From Gemmatimonadota bacterium (lineage in GTDB: Bacteria > Gemmatimonadota > Gemmatimonadetes > Longimicrobiales > Gaopeijiaceae): a stretch of 40,785 nucleotides of DNA. A model generated the notes under the pieces. That model worked only from the letters and a program-made list of their open reading frames with translations, made no database searches and was not told where the DNA came from. Positions 33,864 through 40,785 of the stretch are shown piece by piece. The stretch is from the NCBI GenBank assembly GCA_007121455.1, contig SKKN01000059.1, forward strand, positions 1 through 40,785, written 5' to 3'. Within the stretch, counting starts at the first letter, position 1; every line of letters begins with the position of its first letter. The position numbers were made by a program, and so were the translations under genes.

Positions 33864-33891
33864 GTCCGACATGACTTCGGACCTCCGTCCG
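33864..33891. promoter_or_regulatory. Candidate enhancer (upstream activator) site in the divergent intergenic region
   Basis: GTCCGA (33864-33869) and TCGGAC (33877-33882) form a 6-bp dyad with a 7-base spacer, and a second dyad CGGAC-CTCC-GTCCG shares its right arm. Three half-sites in 28 bases lie 43-70 bases upstream of the wzc sigma-54 promoter and about 130-155 bases from the divergent one. The whole 383-base gap between the two genes (33635-34017) holds only these signals and no gene. Binding by the NtrC-family regulator is inferred. Confidence 0.4.
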
Positions 33892-33932
33892 GCCCCGCAT
33901 CCCGCTGCGAATAAACAGATGGCGCCGCCACT

Positions 33933-33948
33933 CGGCACCGGGATTGCA
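33933..33948 (+). promoter_or_regulatory. Sigma-54 promoter of the Wzc-like gene
   Basis: CGGCACCGGGATTGCA carries GGCAC at -24 and TTGCA at -12, with GG (33934-33935) and GC (33946-33947) exactly ten bases apart. Only the first base and the R position differ from consensus. Transcription would start near 33959, 59 bases before the ATG. Confidence 0.75.
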
Positions 33949-34017
33949 TGAATCCGCCGGAAGTACCGGCAGCGAACCTGCCCTGCCGCACGAAACTCTA
34001 CCTCATAGGAAGAGAGA

Positions 34018-36417
34018 ATGGACCGAGAACAGCATTCAGCCCCCGGCTCCTCGGACGCGGATCGACATTCCATGCCGGCGCGGGCGAGCGGTTCCTCTCC
34101 CCCTCCCGCTGAGCAGGTAGGCAGCGGCGACCCCGGCATGGCCCCCTATTACGGCGGCTCTCCGGGTGGCGGCGATGAGAACTGGCAACGGTACCTCTCC
34201 GCGCTTCTCCGTCGTAAATGGGTGCTCCTCATGATCGTCGTGCTCGGCTCCGTGGCGGGCATCGGCGCCGCAATGCTGGTCGAGCCGGAGTACGTGAGCG
34301 AGGTGAGGCTCTGGGTAGATCAACGAGATGGGGGAGCGGATGGGCCGTTTGAAAGTGCGGCGCTCCTGCAATCGTACGATTGGGTCGATCTCCTCAGGTC
34401 GTATGCAGTGCTCGAATCGGTCGTACAGGACCGCGCCCTCATCGTCCGCCCCGGATCGTCGAGGCAGGCAGACGCATTCCACGAGTTCCGGGTCGAGGAC
34501 CGATACGATCCAGGGCGGTATGAGCTCCGTGTGGACGACGCAGGAGAAGCGTATTCGCTGTGGGCCGACACGGTTGAAGTGGATTCTGGAGCGCTATCCG
34601 ATGGGCCGATCGGACGGCCGGCGGGCTTTCTGTGGGAGCCGCCGGCGGAGCACCTCTCCGCGGGGAGCTCGATCGAGTTCCGCCTGATCGCCTCACGGGA
34701 CGCGGCCCGGGAGCTGGGTGAGCGCATGGACGTCCGGATGCTCGACCAGGGCAACTTCATGCACATCGCACTCCGGGACCGCGACCCCGAGGAAGGCGCC
34801 GCGACCTTGAACGCGGTCGCGGATCGGTTCGTCTCGCTCGCAACCCAACTCCGCACCGGGAGGACCGACGAACTCGAGGAGCGCCTCGCGAACCAGCTCC
34901 AGACCTCGGAGGAACAACTCGTCGAGGCCGAGTCGGCACTCGAGTCCTTCCGGTCCCAGAACATGACGCTCCCTGCCGCGGACGGCTCCGAAATGAGCCC
35001 CACGCAGACAAACTATTTCGACCGTTTGTACGAGCGGGACCGAGTGCGCCGAGACCTTCAGGCGCTCGACGACATCCTCGATGGGACGGATGATGACCCT
35101 GCCGTGCTCCCAGTCCTCCTCGAAGGGATCCCCATCACCGCAGAATCCCCTCGCATGCGGGCGTCCCTTGAAGAGTTGGCCGCAAAGCGCCTAGAGCTCC
35201 AGGCTCTGGAACGGAACTACACCTCCGAGCACCCCGACGTCCAGGTGCTCGCGGAAGAGGTCCGAGCCCTCCAGGAACAGACGATTCCAGGCATGGCACG
35301 TCAGCTCAGGAACGCGTTGGCTCGAGAGGAAGCGGATCTCACCAGCGAGGTCGACGCTCGATCCGCTGAGCTGGCGGCGATCCCCAGCCGTTCGACCGAA
35401 TCGGCCAGGCTCCAGCGATCCGCCGCGATCGCCGGGGAGCTGTACACCACCCTGCGGGAGCGGCATGAAGCCACCCGCCTGGCGGCTGCGAGCAACGTGC
35501 CGGAGATCCGGGTGCTCGATCCGGCCGAGCCCGCGCAAGACGCTCAAGACCTACAGAGCCGCCTGATCCTCTTCGCAATTGTCGCGAGCCTCGGCCTCGG
35601 CGTCGTCGGCATCCTCCTCCATGACCGGTTCGACCCCAAGGTCCGGTACCCGGAAGAGATATCGAGGGACATGGGACTTACGATCCTGGGGACGATCCCA
35701 CACCTGAAGCTCAAGAAGGTCAGGAAGGGACCACAGGTCGCTGAGGAGGCGACCGAAGCCTTCCGGAGCCTCCGCCTGAACTTGACCTATGCCTTCGGGG
35801 CGGCCGGACCTCTCGTCACCGCCGTGACGAGTCCCGCACCAGGCGAAGGAAAGTCGTTCGTCACCATGAACCTCGCGCTCCGATTCGCTCGCTCGGGATC
35901 GCGAACCCTCCTCGTCGATGCCGACATGCGCCGAGGGACGTTGCACCGCAGCATGAACCTCCCGAGACGGCCCGGACTGATGGACTTCCTCACGGGAGAG
36001 TCGCCCCTCGACGAGATCGTCCACGAGACGGCGTTCGAAGCGCTGGACCTCGTTCCATCCGGTGTCCGGATGAAGAATGCGCCGGAGTTGCTTTCGGCGA
36101 GTAAGCTGAACGAATTCGTTGCGGTGTTCAAGAAAGAATACGACGTGATCCTGTTCGATACACCACCCCTCGGCGTCGGTGTGGATCCCCTCGTGTTCTC
36201 CGCCCTCACCGGCAACGTCCTCATGGTGCTCCGTGCCGGGTCCACAATGCGAGGCTTTGCGGAGACGAAGCTGGAAAACCTGTCACGGCTACCCATCCGG
36301 GTGCTGGGCGCGGTGTTCAACGATGTCCCGCCGGGAGACAGCTATCCGTATTACTACAGCTACTTTCCCGACTACGAGACCAAGGAGGAGGCAACCGCCC
36401 AGCTCCTCGACGCCTGA
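34018..36417 (+). CDS. Polysaccharide co-polymerase and tyrosine autokinase, Wzc-like
   Basis: A 799-residue inner-membrane protein. A disordered N-terminus with Pro/Gly/Ser precedes the Wzz domain: transmembrane helix 1 (about 67-88), a large periplasmic coiled-coil region and helix 2 (about 512-533). The cytoplasmic BY-kinase has Walker A SPAPGEGKS (605-613, K612), Walker A' LLVDADMRRG and Walker B VILFDTPP. The C-terminal tail has six tyrosines (776-786) in YPYYYSYFPDY, the autophosphorylation cluster. It would control chain length and export of exopolysaccharide together with the Wza-like protein. ATG 34018 has AGGA seven bases upstream. It is divergent from the sigma-54 regulator and followed by a strong hairpin, so it seems monocistronic. 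Confidence 0.94.
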   Translation: MDREQHSAPGSSDADRHSMPARASGSSPPPAEQVGSGDPGMAPYYGGSPGGGDENWQRYLSALLRRKWVLLMIVVLGSVAGIGAAMLVEPEYVSEVRLWVDQRDGGADGPFESAALLQSYDWVDLLRSYAVLESVVQDRALIVRPGSSRQADAFHEFRVEDRYDPGRYELRVDDAGEAYSLWADTVEVDSGALSDGPIGRPAGFLWEPPAEHLSAGSSIEFRLIASRDAARELGERMDVRMLDQGNFMHIALRDRDPEEGAATLNAVADRFVSLATQLRTGRTDELEERLANQLQTSEEQLVEAESALESFRSQNMTLPAADGSEMSPTQTNYFDRLYERDRVRRDLQALDDILDGTDDDPAVLPVLLEGIPITAESPRMRASLEELAAKRLELQALERNYTSEHPDVQVLAEEVRALQEQTIPGMARQLRNALAREEADLTSEVDARSAELAAIPSRSTESARLQRSAAIAGELYTTLRERHEATRLAAASNVPEIRVLDPAEPAQDAQDLQSRLILFAIVASLGLGVVGILLHDRFDPKVRYPEEISRDMGLTILGTIPHLKLKKVRKGPQVAEEATEAFRSLRLNLTYAFGAAGPLVTAVTSPAPGEGKSFVTMNLALRFARSGSRTLLVDADMRRGTLHRSMNLPRRPGLMDFLTGESPLDEIVHETAFEALDLVPSGVRMKNAPELLSASKLNEFVAVFKKEYDVILFDTPPLGVGVDPLVFSALTGNVLMVLRAGSTMRGFAETKLENLSRLPIRVLGAVFNDVPPGDSYPYYYSYFPDYETKEEATAQLLDA

Positions 36418-36427
36418 AGCGACGCCC

Positions 36428-36454
36428 GGGGGTCCGGGCTGAGCCCGGGCCCCC
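36428..36454 (+). terminator. Strong hairpin after the Wzc-like gene
   Basis: A 12-bp stem (36428-36439 with 36443-36454, one G-U pair) with a UGA loop starts ten bases after the stop codon. No U-run follows. It probably marks the 3' end by a U-less or Rho-assisted mechanism. Confidence 0.6.
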
Positions 36455-36779
36455 GGACACCCATCAGGCCGGGTGAGCAGCCGCCGCATTCGGCCGACTC
36501 CTGTCGCGAGACCGCAACTCAGTCTCCCCTCCCCTGATCCGTCGCTCCGTTTCCACCAAGCGCGGAATGCCAGCAGCTACGCGATCTTTCGAGCGGAACC
36601 TCCATTTGGGCCCGCGGGAACGCGGATCGGTACCGTTCTTGACTCTCTTACCCCGTGCAGGCCCGGGCTCCGAAGAAGCCCGGACGACATCCTGCTCGAC
36701 ATGTTGGCCTTCGCTGAGTACGGGCGAGGGGGCCGTCGGGCGCCGGACGGGCGGGGACCCCGTATACCAAGGAGTTCAG
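36455..36779. other. Intergenic region upstream of glmS
   Basis: No gene is supported here; the glmS frame is open back to 36567, but that part lacks family similarity. It contains the hairpin CCGGGCT/AGCCCGG (about 36664-36688) and a lone TTGACT (36639-36644) without a matching -10. I see no glmS ribozyme core. The strong ribosome binding site AAGGAG ends just before the glmS ATG. Confidence 0.5.
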
Positions 36780-38621
36780 ATGTGCGGAATTGTGGGATAT
36801 ACCGGCCGGCGGGAAGCCCCGCCGATTCTTCTCGAAGGTCTCCAGCGGCTCGTGTACCGAGGGTACGACTCAGCCGGGCTCGCCGTGAGCTCGAACGGTA
36901 CCCTTGCTATTCGGAAGATGGCCGGACCGGTGGAGGACCTGTCCCAGGACATCCTCCAGACACCGCTCCGTGGGGTGGCGGGCATCGGGCACACCCGCTG
37001 GGCAACCCATGGGGCCCCCACGACCCTGAACGCACATCCGCACACGGATTGCTCGGGCCGGATCGCCCTGGTACACAATGGGATCATCGAGAACGCAGAT
37101 CGACTTCGAGCGGAGTTGTCCGCATCGGGCCACACCTTCCGCACGGATACGGATACCGAAGTCCTTGCACACCTGATCGAGGATGCGCCGGGTGAATGCC
37201 TCGAGGACCGTGTCCGAGCGGTCATCGGACGGGTCAAGGGAAGTTATGGAATCGCCGTCGTCGGCACGGCCGAGCCAGGAAAAATCGTAGCCGTCCGCCA
37301 GGGCTCACCGGTTCTCCTCGGGCTAAGTGAAGGCGGCACCTTCGTCGCATCGGACGCCGCGGCGGTGAGAAGCCACACGGACGAAGTGGTCTACCTTCTC
37401 GATGGCGATCTCGCTGTCATAACTGCGGACGGATACCAGATCCGGAGAGGGAACGGGACGATCCCGCTCCGACGTCCCACACGGGTCGCGTGGAGCGCGG
37501 ACGCGGTCGAGCTCGCCGGGTTCGAACGGTATATGCTGAAGGAGATCTTCGAACAGCCGGATGCGATCCGTAGGACGATCGCGAGTTGGTCCGCCCGGAA
37601 CGAATCGGAGGATGCGCTGGCCCAGTGCAACCTCACGCCCCTGGAGTGCCGCACCTTCGAGAGGATCCAGATCGTGGCGTGCGGGACGTCCTGGCATGCG
37701 GGACTCATCGGCCGCTACATCCTGGAGGAGATGACGGGCATCCCGGTTCAGGTGGAGTACGCTTCCGAATACCGGTACAAGTGTCAGCTTCCGCTCCCTG
37801 GAACCCTGACACTCGCAATCTCCCAATCCGGGGAAACGGCCGATACGCTCGAAGCGCTCCGGCGGGCACAGAGCGAGGGCTCGCACGTCCTCGGCATCGT
37901 GAATACCGTCGGGAGCACGATCGCAAGAGAATCGGATGGCGTGATGTACCTGGCAGCGGGACCGGAGATCGGTGTGGCTTCCACGAAGGCGTTCACCAGC
38001 CAACTCGTGGCTCTCCTCCTCCTCGGCCTCACCTTCGGGGAGGCTCGTGGGGCGCTTGCGCCCCCGAGAGCACGGGAATTGGAGGGAGAGCTCAGGAAGC
38101 TGCCGGAGCTGGTACGGCGATCTCTGGAGGTGGACCGTGAGATCAAAGAACTCGCGAAGATCGTCTCGAACCCGCGCGGGTTCCTCTATCTCGGACGTGG
38201 GGTGAGCTTCCCGGTCGCCCTCGAGGGGGCACTCAAGTTGAAGGAGGTCAGCTACCTCCACGCGGAAGGCTACCCGGCAGCCGAGATGAAACACGGCCCG
38301 ATCGCCCTCGTCGACGACGATACACCCGTCGTCTTCGTGGCACCTCGGGACGGGCTCTACCGAAAGGTGCTCGCGAACATCCAGGAGGTTAAGGCGAGAG
38401 GAGGCCGGATCATCGCGATCTGTGCCGAGGAGGACGAGGAGGAGATGGAGCTCGCGCGACTGGCGGACCACAGAGTCCACGTCCCCTGCCCGAGCGATCC
38501 CCTGCTGACACCGGTGACCACCGTGGTCCCCCTGCAACTGCTTGCATACCATGTGGCCATGCTCCGTGGCTGCAATGTGGATCGGCCAAGAAATCTCGCC
38601 AAGAGCGTGACCGTGGAGTGA
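36780..38621 (+). CDS. glmS: Glutamine--fructose-6-phosphate aminotransferase (isomerizing)
   Basis: A 613-residue enzyme that makes glucosamine-6-phosphate from fructose-6-phosphate and glutamine, the first step to UDP-GlcNAc for peptidoglycan and surface glycans. The N-terminal glutaminase begins MCGIVGYTGRREA with catalytic Cys2, followed by RGYDSAGLAV and HTRWATHGAP. Two SIS sugar-isomerase domains follow, with CGTSWHAGLIGRY, SQSGETADTLEA and STKAFTSQ. The C-terminus NVDRPRNLAKSVTVE is typical. ATG 36780 has AAGGAG five bases upstream, which settles the start. Its position next to the exopolysaccharide genes fits precursor supply, although it is also essential for wall synthesis. Confidence 0.97.
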   Translation: MCGIVGYTGRREAPPILLEGLQRLVYRGYDSAGLAVSSNGTLAIRKMAGPVEDLSQDILQTPLRGVAGIGHTRWATHGAPTTLNAHPHTDCSGRIALVHNGIIENADRLRAELSASGHTFRTDTDTEVLAHLIEDAPGECLEDRVRAVIGRVKGSYGIAVVGTAEPGKIVAVRQGSPVLLGLSEGGTFVASDAAAVRSHTDEVVYLLDGDLAVITADGYQIRRGNGTIPLRRPTRVAWSADAVELAGFERYMLKEIFEQPDAIRRTIASWSARNESEDALAQCNLTPLECRTFERIQIVACGTSWHAGLIGRYILEEMTGIPVQVEYASEYRYKCQLPLPGTLTLAISQSGETADTLEALRRAQSEGSHVLGIVNTVGSTIARESDGVMYLAAGPEIGVASTKAFTSQLVALLLLGLTFGEARGALAPPRARELEGELRKLPELVRRSLEVDREIKELAKIVSNPRGFLYLGRGVSFPVALEGALKLKEVSYLHAEGYPAAEMKHGPIALVDDDTPVVFVAPRDGLYRKVLANIQEVKARGGRIIAICAEEDEEEMELARLADHRVHVPCPSDPLLTPVTTVVPLQLLAYHVAMLRGCNVDRPRNLAKSVTVE

Positions 38622-39013
38622 GTTCGGCGGGCGAACGCCGGAACACCCCCCACCGCGACAGACCCATCCTCGGTCGGTCGAGGATCGAGTAGAGCGCGGG
38701 GGCCCCCTCGCCGCGGGCATCCCACCTCCTCGTGCTTCAAGCCGATGAGGCGGGAAGCTGCCCAACCGCAGCAGACCTCCCCAAATGCCGGCGTTCGCCC
38801 CCCAACCGACCCCTTCCACTCCGGCTTCCCCGACCCTTCAGCGCCCTACCGTTGCACGTACACCACGCCTTGTGCGAGCGAGAACGGAAGACGACGAACC
38901 CCCAAAATCCAGTCCTGGCAAAGACTCCGATAGGGGAATGATTTTACCCCTTGCGCCCAGTTGCACGCCCCCCTCATACTGCGGTGAAGTTATGCAACGG
39001 GATCGAGGGCGCC
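38622..39013. other. Intergenic stretch after glmS
   Basis: Nothing convincing is coded here. Just after the glmS stop is an imperfect hairpin (GTTCGGC ... GCCGGAAC, 38622-38644) that could end its transcript. TTGCGC (38951) and CATACT (38975) are a poor promoter-like pair with 18 bases between them, and could drive the structured leader that follows, but I do not trust them. Confidence 0.4.
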
Positions 39014-39087
39014 GTAGTGGCCAAGCCACTACCATGAGGCGTCCACGCCTCGCCAGAGAGATGGTTTCTCCGATGGGGATCGACCCC
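39014..39087 (+). other. Row of hairpins directly upstream of the riboswitch
   Basis: Three perfect stem-loops follow one another: GTAGTGGC/GCCACTAC (39014-39032), GAGGCG/CGCCTC (39036-39051) and GGGG/CCCC (39075-39087), with a weaker GAGA/TCTC in between. Whether they lie in the transcript or around its promoter is unknown. They could stabilise the 5' end of the riboswitch RNA. Confidence 0.5.
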
Positions 39088-39096
39088 GAAAGCCGA

Positions 39097-39194
39097 GTCG
39101 CTGCTCAGAGCAAACCCATCGAAAGGTGGGGACGCAGAGCGCCGGGGCTATCGCGGGAGAATCCTCCTGCCATGCCGGCCGGGCCGCCAGCGGC
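39097..39194 (+). promoter_or_regulatory. GEMM-I cyclic-dinucleotide riboswitch with the cyclic AMP-GMP type base
   Basis: The outer helix P1 pairs GTCGCTG (39097-39103) with CAGCGGC (39188-39194). Next comes the conserved CAGAGCAAACC, then a hairpin CCCATC-GAAA-GGTGGG with the GNRA tetraloop used for tertiary docking, then GACGCAGAGC, the third-helix strand CCGGGGCTA, a GCGGGAG/CTCCTGC hairpin and ATGCCGGCCGGGCCGCC. This is the full GEMM-I layout. Counting from the invariant GCAAACC, the base equivalent to G20 of Vc2 is A. In the literature G20 favours cyclic di-GMP, while A20 is the mark of cyclic AMP-GMP (GEMM-Ib) riboswitches. A47 is kept. It precedes the FN3/concanavalin-like lipoprotein gene. 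Confidence 0.9.
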
Positions 39195-39253
39195 TTCACA
39201 CTCACTAGAGCACAGTGCGTGCGAGGTCCGGATGGCCCAGGTCGACTCATGTC

Positions 39254-39314
39254 GCCTCTTCCCACGGGTGTGCCGGTTTTTCCTCCACGTGCCGGTTCAC
39301 GGACTGGAAGAGGC
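39254..39314 (+). promoter_or_regulatory. Ribosome-binding-site sequestering hairpin (riboswitch expression platform)
   Basis: GCCTCTTCC (39254-39262) is perfectly complementary to GGAAGAGGC (39306-39314), which contains the Shine-Dalgarno of the gene starting at 39318. Between them GTGTGCCGG (39268-39276) pairs with CCGGTTCAC (39292-39300) with one mismatch, giving a long stem. A run of five U sits in the loop. The structure would block translation unless opened, so the riboswitch probably acts on translation initiation. Confidence 0.6.
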
Positions 39315-39317
39315 CCG

Positions 39318-40622
39318 ATGCCAGGACAGAATCCATTCCTCCTCGCGATGCGAGACGGTGGTCGTAGAGCTCGAGCAGGTTCCTTCCCTACCCATCCCTC
39401 CTTCACCTCCCGTCTCCGGGTTCTCCGCGACAGGAGAGCGCCGATGGCAGCAGCCCTTCTCCTGGCCGTTGCATCTGGTTGCTCAGAGGGGCCGAGTGAG
39501 GTGACGTCGCTCACCGCTCCGGATGAACGCTCCCTCAGCACCACTTCCGCAGAAGCGCCCGCTCCCAACCGGGTTTCGGACCTTTCGGTGGAGTTGGCCG
39601 GCACGTCTTCGGTCACCCTGAGCTGGACCCAAGTGGACGACGGGACCGAGGCTCCAGCCGACTATGACCTCCGCTACGCCCCGGCACCGCTCGGGTGGGG
39701 TTGGGGGTCGGCCACCCACTCGCTGACGGGGGAATGCGCAAACCCGATCGAAGGAACGGGTGCCGGCTCAGAGATCAGCTGCACCGTGACCGGACTCCCG
39801 AACGCGGCAGACTACGACTTCCAGCTCGTGGCCTTCCGCGAAGAGGCAGACGGACGGATCTACGGCGAACTCTCGAACGTGGCCGGCGCACCAGCAAACG
39901 CGCCGGTTCTTTCGCAGTCGGGGCTTTCCGCGAACGAGCCCTCGGGCTTCGAGACCTTCACCTCACGCCGGTTCCAGGACCTGAGGGAGCATGGTTGGGG
40001 CGCCGATGTGGACAACCCGAATCTGTCGATCGTCAGCGATCCCTCGGCGCGTTCCGGATCCACCGTCGGTGAGATCCGATACCGGGCGGGGTCCACAGGT
40101 GGTCGCACTCCGGCCTGGACGGAGAACTGGAGCCTCCGGGACGAAGGATTCACTCGACTCTACCTCTCCTTTCGGGTGAAGCTCTCGAGCAACTGGCAAG
40201 GCCATCCCTCGGGCGTGAACAAGATCGGGTTCGTCTGGACCCATCAGAAACCGGTCGCCTTCCCCGTCTTCCGCGGTGCGGGCAGCGCGGCGATGAAGGG
40301 CGTCGTCTATCTCCAGGACATTCCGGGAGGGGGCCGCCGGCTCGACGGCAACCTTGCGGAGCCGGAACTGCCTCGAGGCGAGTGGCACGACTGGGAAGTC
40401 GTGCTCGTGTCGAATACCGGGAGCTCCGCAAACGGCGAGGTCCACTGGTGGATCAACGGAGAGAAGGTGGGTGAGTACACCGACATCCGCTTTGGAAACG
40501 CCGACCAGAGCAAGATCTGGGAAACCGTAGCCTGGCGGCCGATCTGGGGAGGCATCCACGGTCGAGTCGGGCAGGACATGTACATGCGGATGGATGACTT
40601 CTACGTGAGTGGACGCCGCTGA
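39318..40622 (+). CDS. Lipoprotein with fibronectin III and concanavalin-like (polysaccharide-binding or lyase-like) domains
   Basis: A 434-residue surface protein. A basic N-terminus (RLRVLRDRRAPM) and hydrophobic core end in the lipobox AVASGC with lipidated Cys at about 55. A fibronectin III domain (about 82-190) shows SSVTLSWTQVDDG, YDLRYAP and GLPNAADYDFQLVAF. The C-terminal half (about 215-434) looks like a concanavalin/laminin G-type jelly roll: LYLSFRVKLSSNW, GEWHDWEVVLVSN, GEVHWWINGEKVGEY and MYMRMDDFYVSG, a layout found in polysaccharide lyases and glycan-binding proteins. ATG 39318 is chosen because GGAAGAGG lies upstream and lies in the regulatory hairpin; the frame extends to 39126 but that would start inside the riboswitch. 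Its target is probably the cell's own or environmental glycans. Confidence 0.8.
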   Translation: MPGQNPFLLAMRDGGRRARAGSFPTHPSFTSRLRVLRDRRAPMAAALLLAVASGCSEGPSEVTSLTAPDERSLSTTSAEAPAPNRVSDLSVELAGTSSVTLSWTQVDDGTEAPADYDLRYAPAPLGWGWGSATHSLTGECANPIEGTGAGSEISCTVTGLPNAADYDFQLVAFREEADGRIYGELSNVAGAPANAPVLSQSGLSANEPSGFETFTSRRFQDLREHGWGADVDNPNLSIVSDPSARSGSTVGEIRYRAGSTGGRTPAWTENWSLRDEGFTRLYLSFRVKLSSNWQGHPSGVNKIGFVWTHQKPVAFPVFRGAGSAAMKGVVYLQDIPGGGRRLDGNLAEPELPRGEWHDWEVVLVSNTGSSANGEVHWWINGEKVGEYTDIRFGNADQSKIWETVAWRPIWGGIHGRVGQDMYMRMDDFYVSGRR

Positions 40623-40715
40623 GTCGGCTTTGAGCTTCGGCATGCAAAAACAGGAGGTATGCACCACACGAACTGAGGCGAAGGAAGCTCCGCGTCGAGA
40701 GCCGTGACGCGAGCA

Positions 40716-40743
40716 GGGGGCCCGGCAGCGCTGCCGGGCCCCC
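40716..40743 (+). terminator. Long palindromic hairpin after the FN3/concanavalin-like gene
   Basis: GGGGGCCCGGCAGC (40716-40729) is followed at once by its exact complement GCTGCCGGGCCCCC (40730-40743). A purine run GAGAGAGAGAAAAAA follows rather than U. It lies 93 bases past the stop and separates this gene from the next riboswitch. Confidence 0.6.
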
Positions 40744-40771
40744 GAGAGAGAGAAAAAACCGAGCAGTTTCG

Positions 40772-40785
40772 GTCGCTGCTCAGAG
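40772..40785 (+). promoter_or_regulatory. 5' end of a probable second GEMM-I riboswitch, cut by the window edge
   Basis: GTCGCTGCTCAGAG is identical to the first 14 bases of the riboswitch at 39097-39110, including the P1 strand and the CAGAG that carries the specificity base A20. The rest lies beyond the window. It follows the terminator-like hairpin of the preceding gene, where a new regulated unit would begin. Confidence 0.6.

Noticed and set aside
36455-36779. Possible glmS ribozyme upstream of glmS
   Set aside because: I see no recognisable ribozyme core and the family is known mainly from Firmicutes.
38951-38980. TTGCGC/CATACT promoter-like pair and a -24/-12-like TTGCGCCCAGTTGCA
   Set aside because: The first is a weak match to both boxes; the second has spacing one base short, which sigma-54 does not tolerate.
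39126-39317. Upstream extension of the FN3/concanavalin-like protein
   Set aside because: Its first codons would lie inside the riboswitch, and it lacks a ribosome binding site; the sequestered site before ATG 39318 is a far better start.
1-40785. CRISPR array, insertion sequence or prophage
   Set aside because: No regularly spaced repeats, terminal inverted repeats, transposase, integrase or phage structural genes are seen.

Overview
The window reads as a chromosomal segment of a GC-rich, Gram-negative-type bacterium. Lipoproteins, signal peptides, a likely outer-membrane barrel and a Wza/Wzc-type polysaccharide export pair point to a two-membrane cell. Gene content and codon use fit Gemmatimonadota best, but that placement is my inference and not a database result. 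No phage, transposon or CRISPR array is visible.

Left part (about 1-22.5 kb) is mostly housekeeping. It holds a tRNA-Leu(CAA), a Uup-like ABC-F ATPase, an exported protein of unknown function and aconitase. A minus-strand membrane cluster follows: lipoprotein, NfeD protease, flotillin-like FloA and an unknown membrane-anchored protein. Next is a TetR-type regulator ahead of a tightly packed beta-oxidation-like operon (enoyl-CoA hydratase, aldehyde dehydrogenase, thiolase, 3-hydroxyacyl-CoA dehydrogenase, second enoyl-CoA hydratase) ending in a chorismate mutase. After that come an MltD-like transglycosylase, rplU-rpmA with a clear promoter and terminator, RNase G/E and an acyl-CoA dehydrogenase. 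A RecQ-type helicase separates this from the right part.

Right part (about 24.3-40.8 kb) is a surface and exopolysaccharide region rich in signalling. It has a Wza-like export protein, a stand-alone MEDS-domain sensor, a convergent MEDS-GAF-PAS-GGDEF-EAL protein, a PEGA/TPR/barrel envelope trio, a sigma-54-dependent response regulator, a Wzc-like tyrosine autokinase, glmS, and a lipoprotein with fibronectin III and concanavalin-like domains. Four -24/-12 (sigma-54) promoter matches sit upstream of the regulator itself, wzc, the wza-like gene and the stand-alone MEDS gene. They suggest one RpoN regulon that links polysaccharide export to a sensory protein.

The most striking element is a complete GEMM-I cyclic-dinucleotide riboswitch at 39097-39194, upstream of the FN3/concanavalin-like lipoprotein. 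At the position equivalent to G20 of the Vibrio Vc2 riboswitch it carries A, the hallmark of the cyclic AMP-GMP (GEMM-Ib) variants. A 9-bp pairing downstream would hide the ribosome binding site. The first 14 bases of this riboswitch recur exactly at the end of the window, so a second copy probably begins there. Cyclic-dinucleotide synthesis (GGDEF), sensing (riboswitch), sigma-54 control and polysaccharide export are therefore all encoded within 17 kb.
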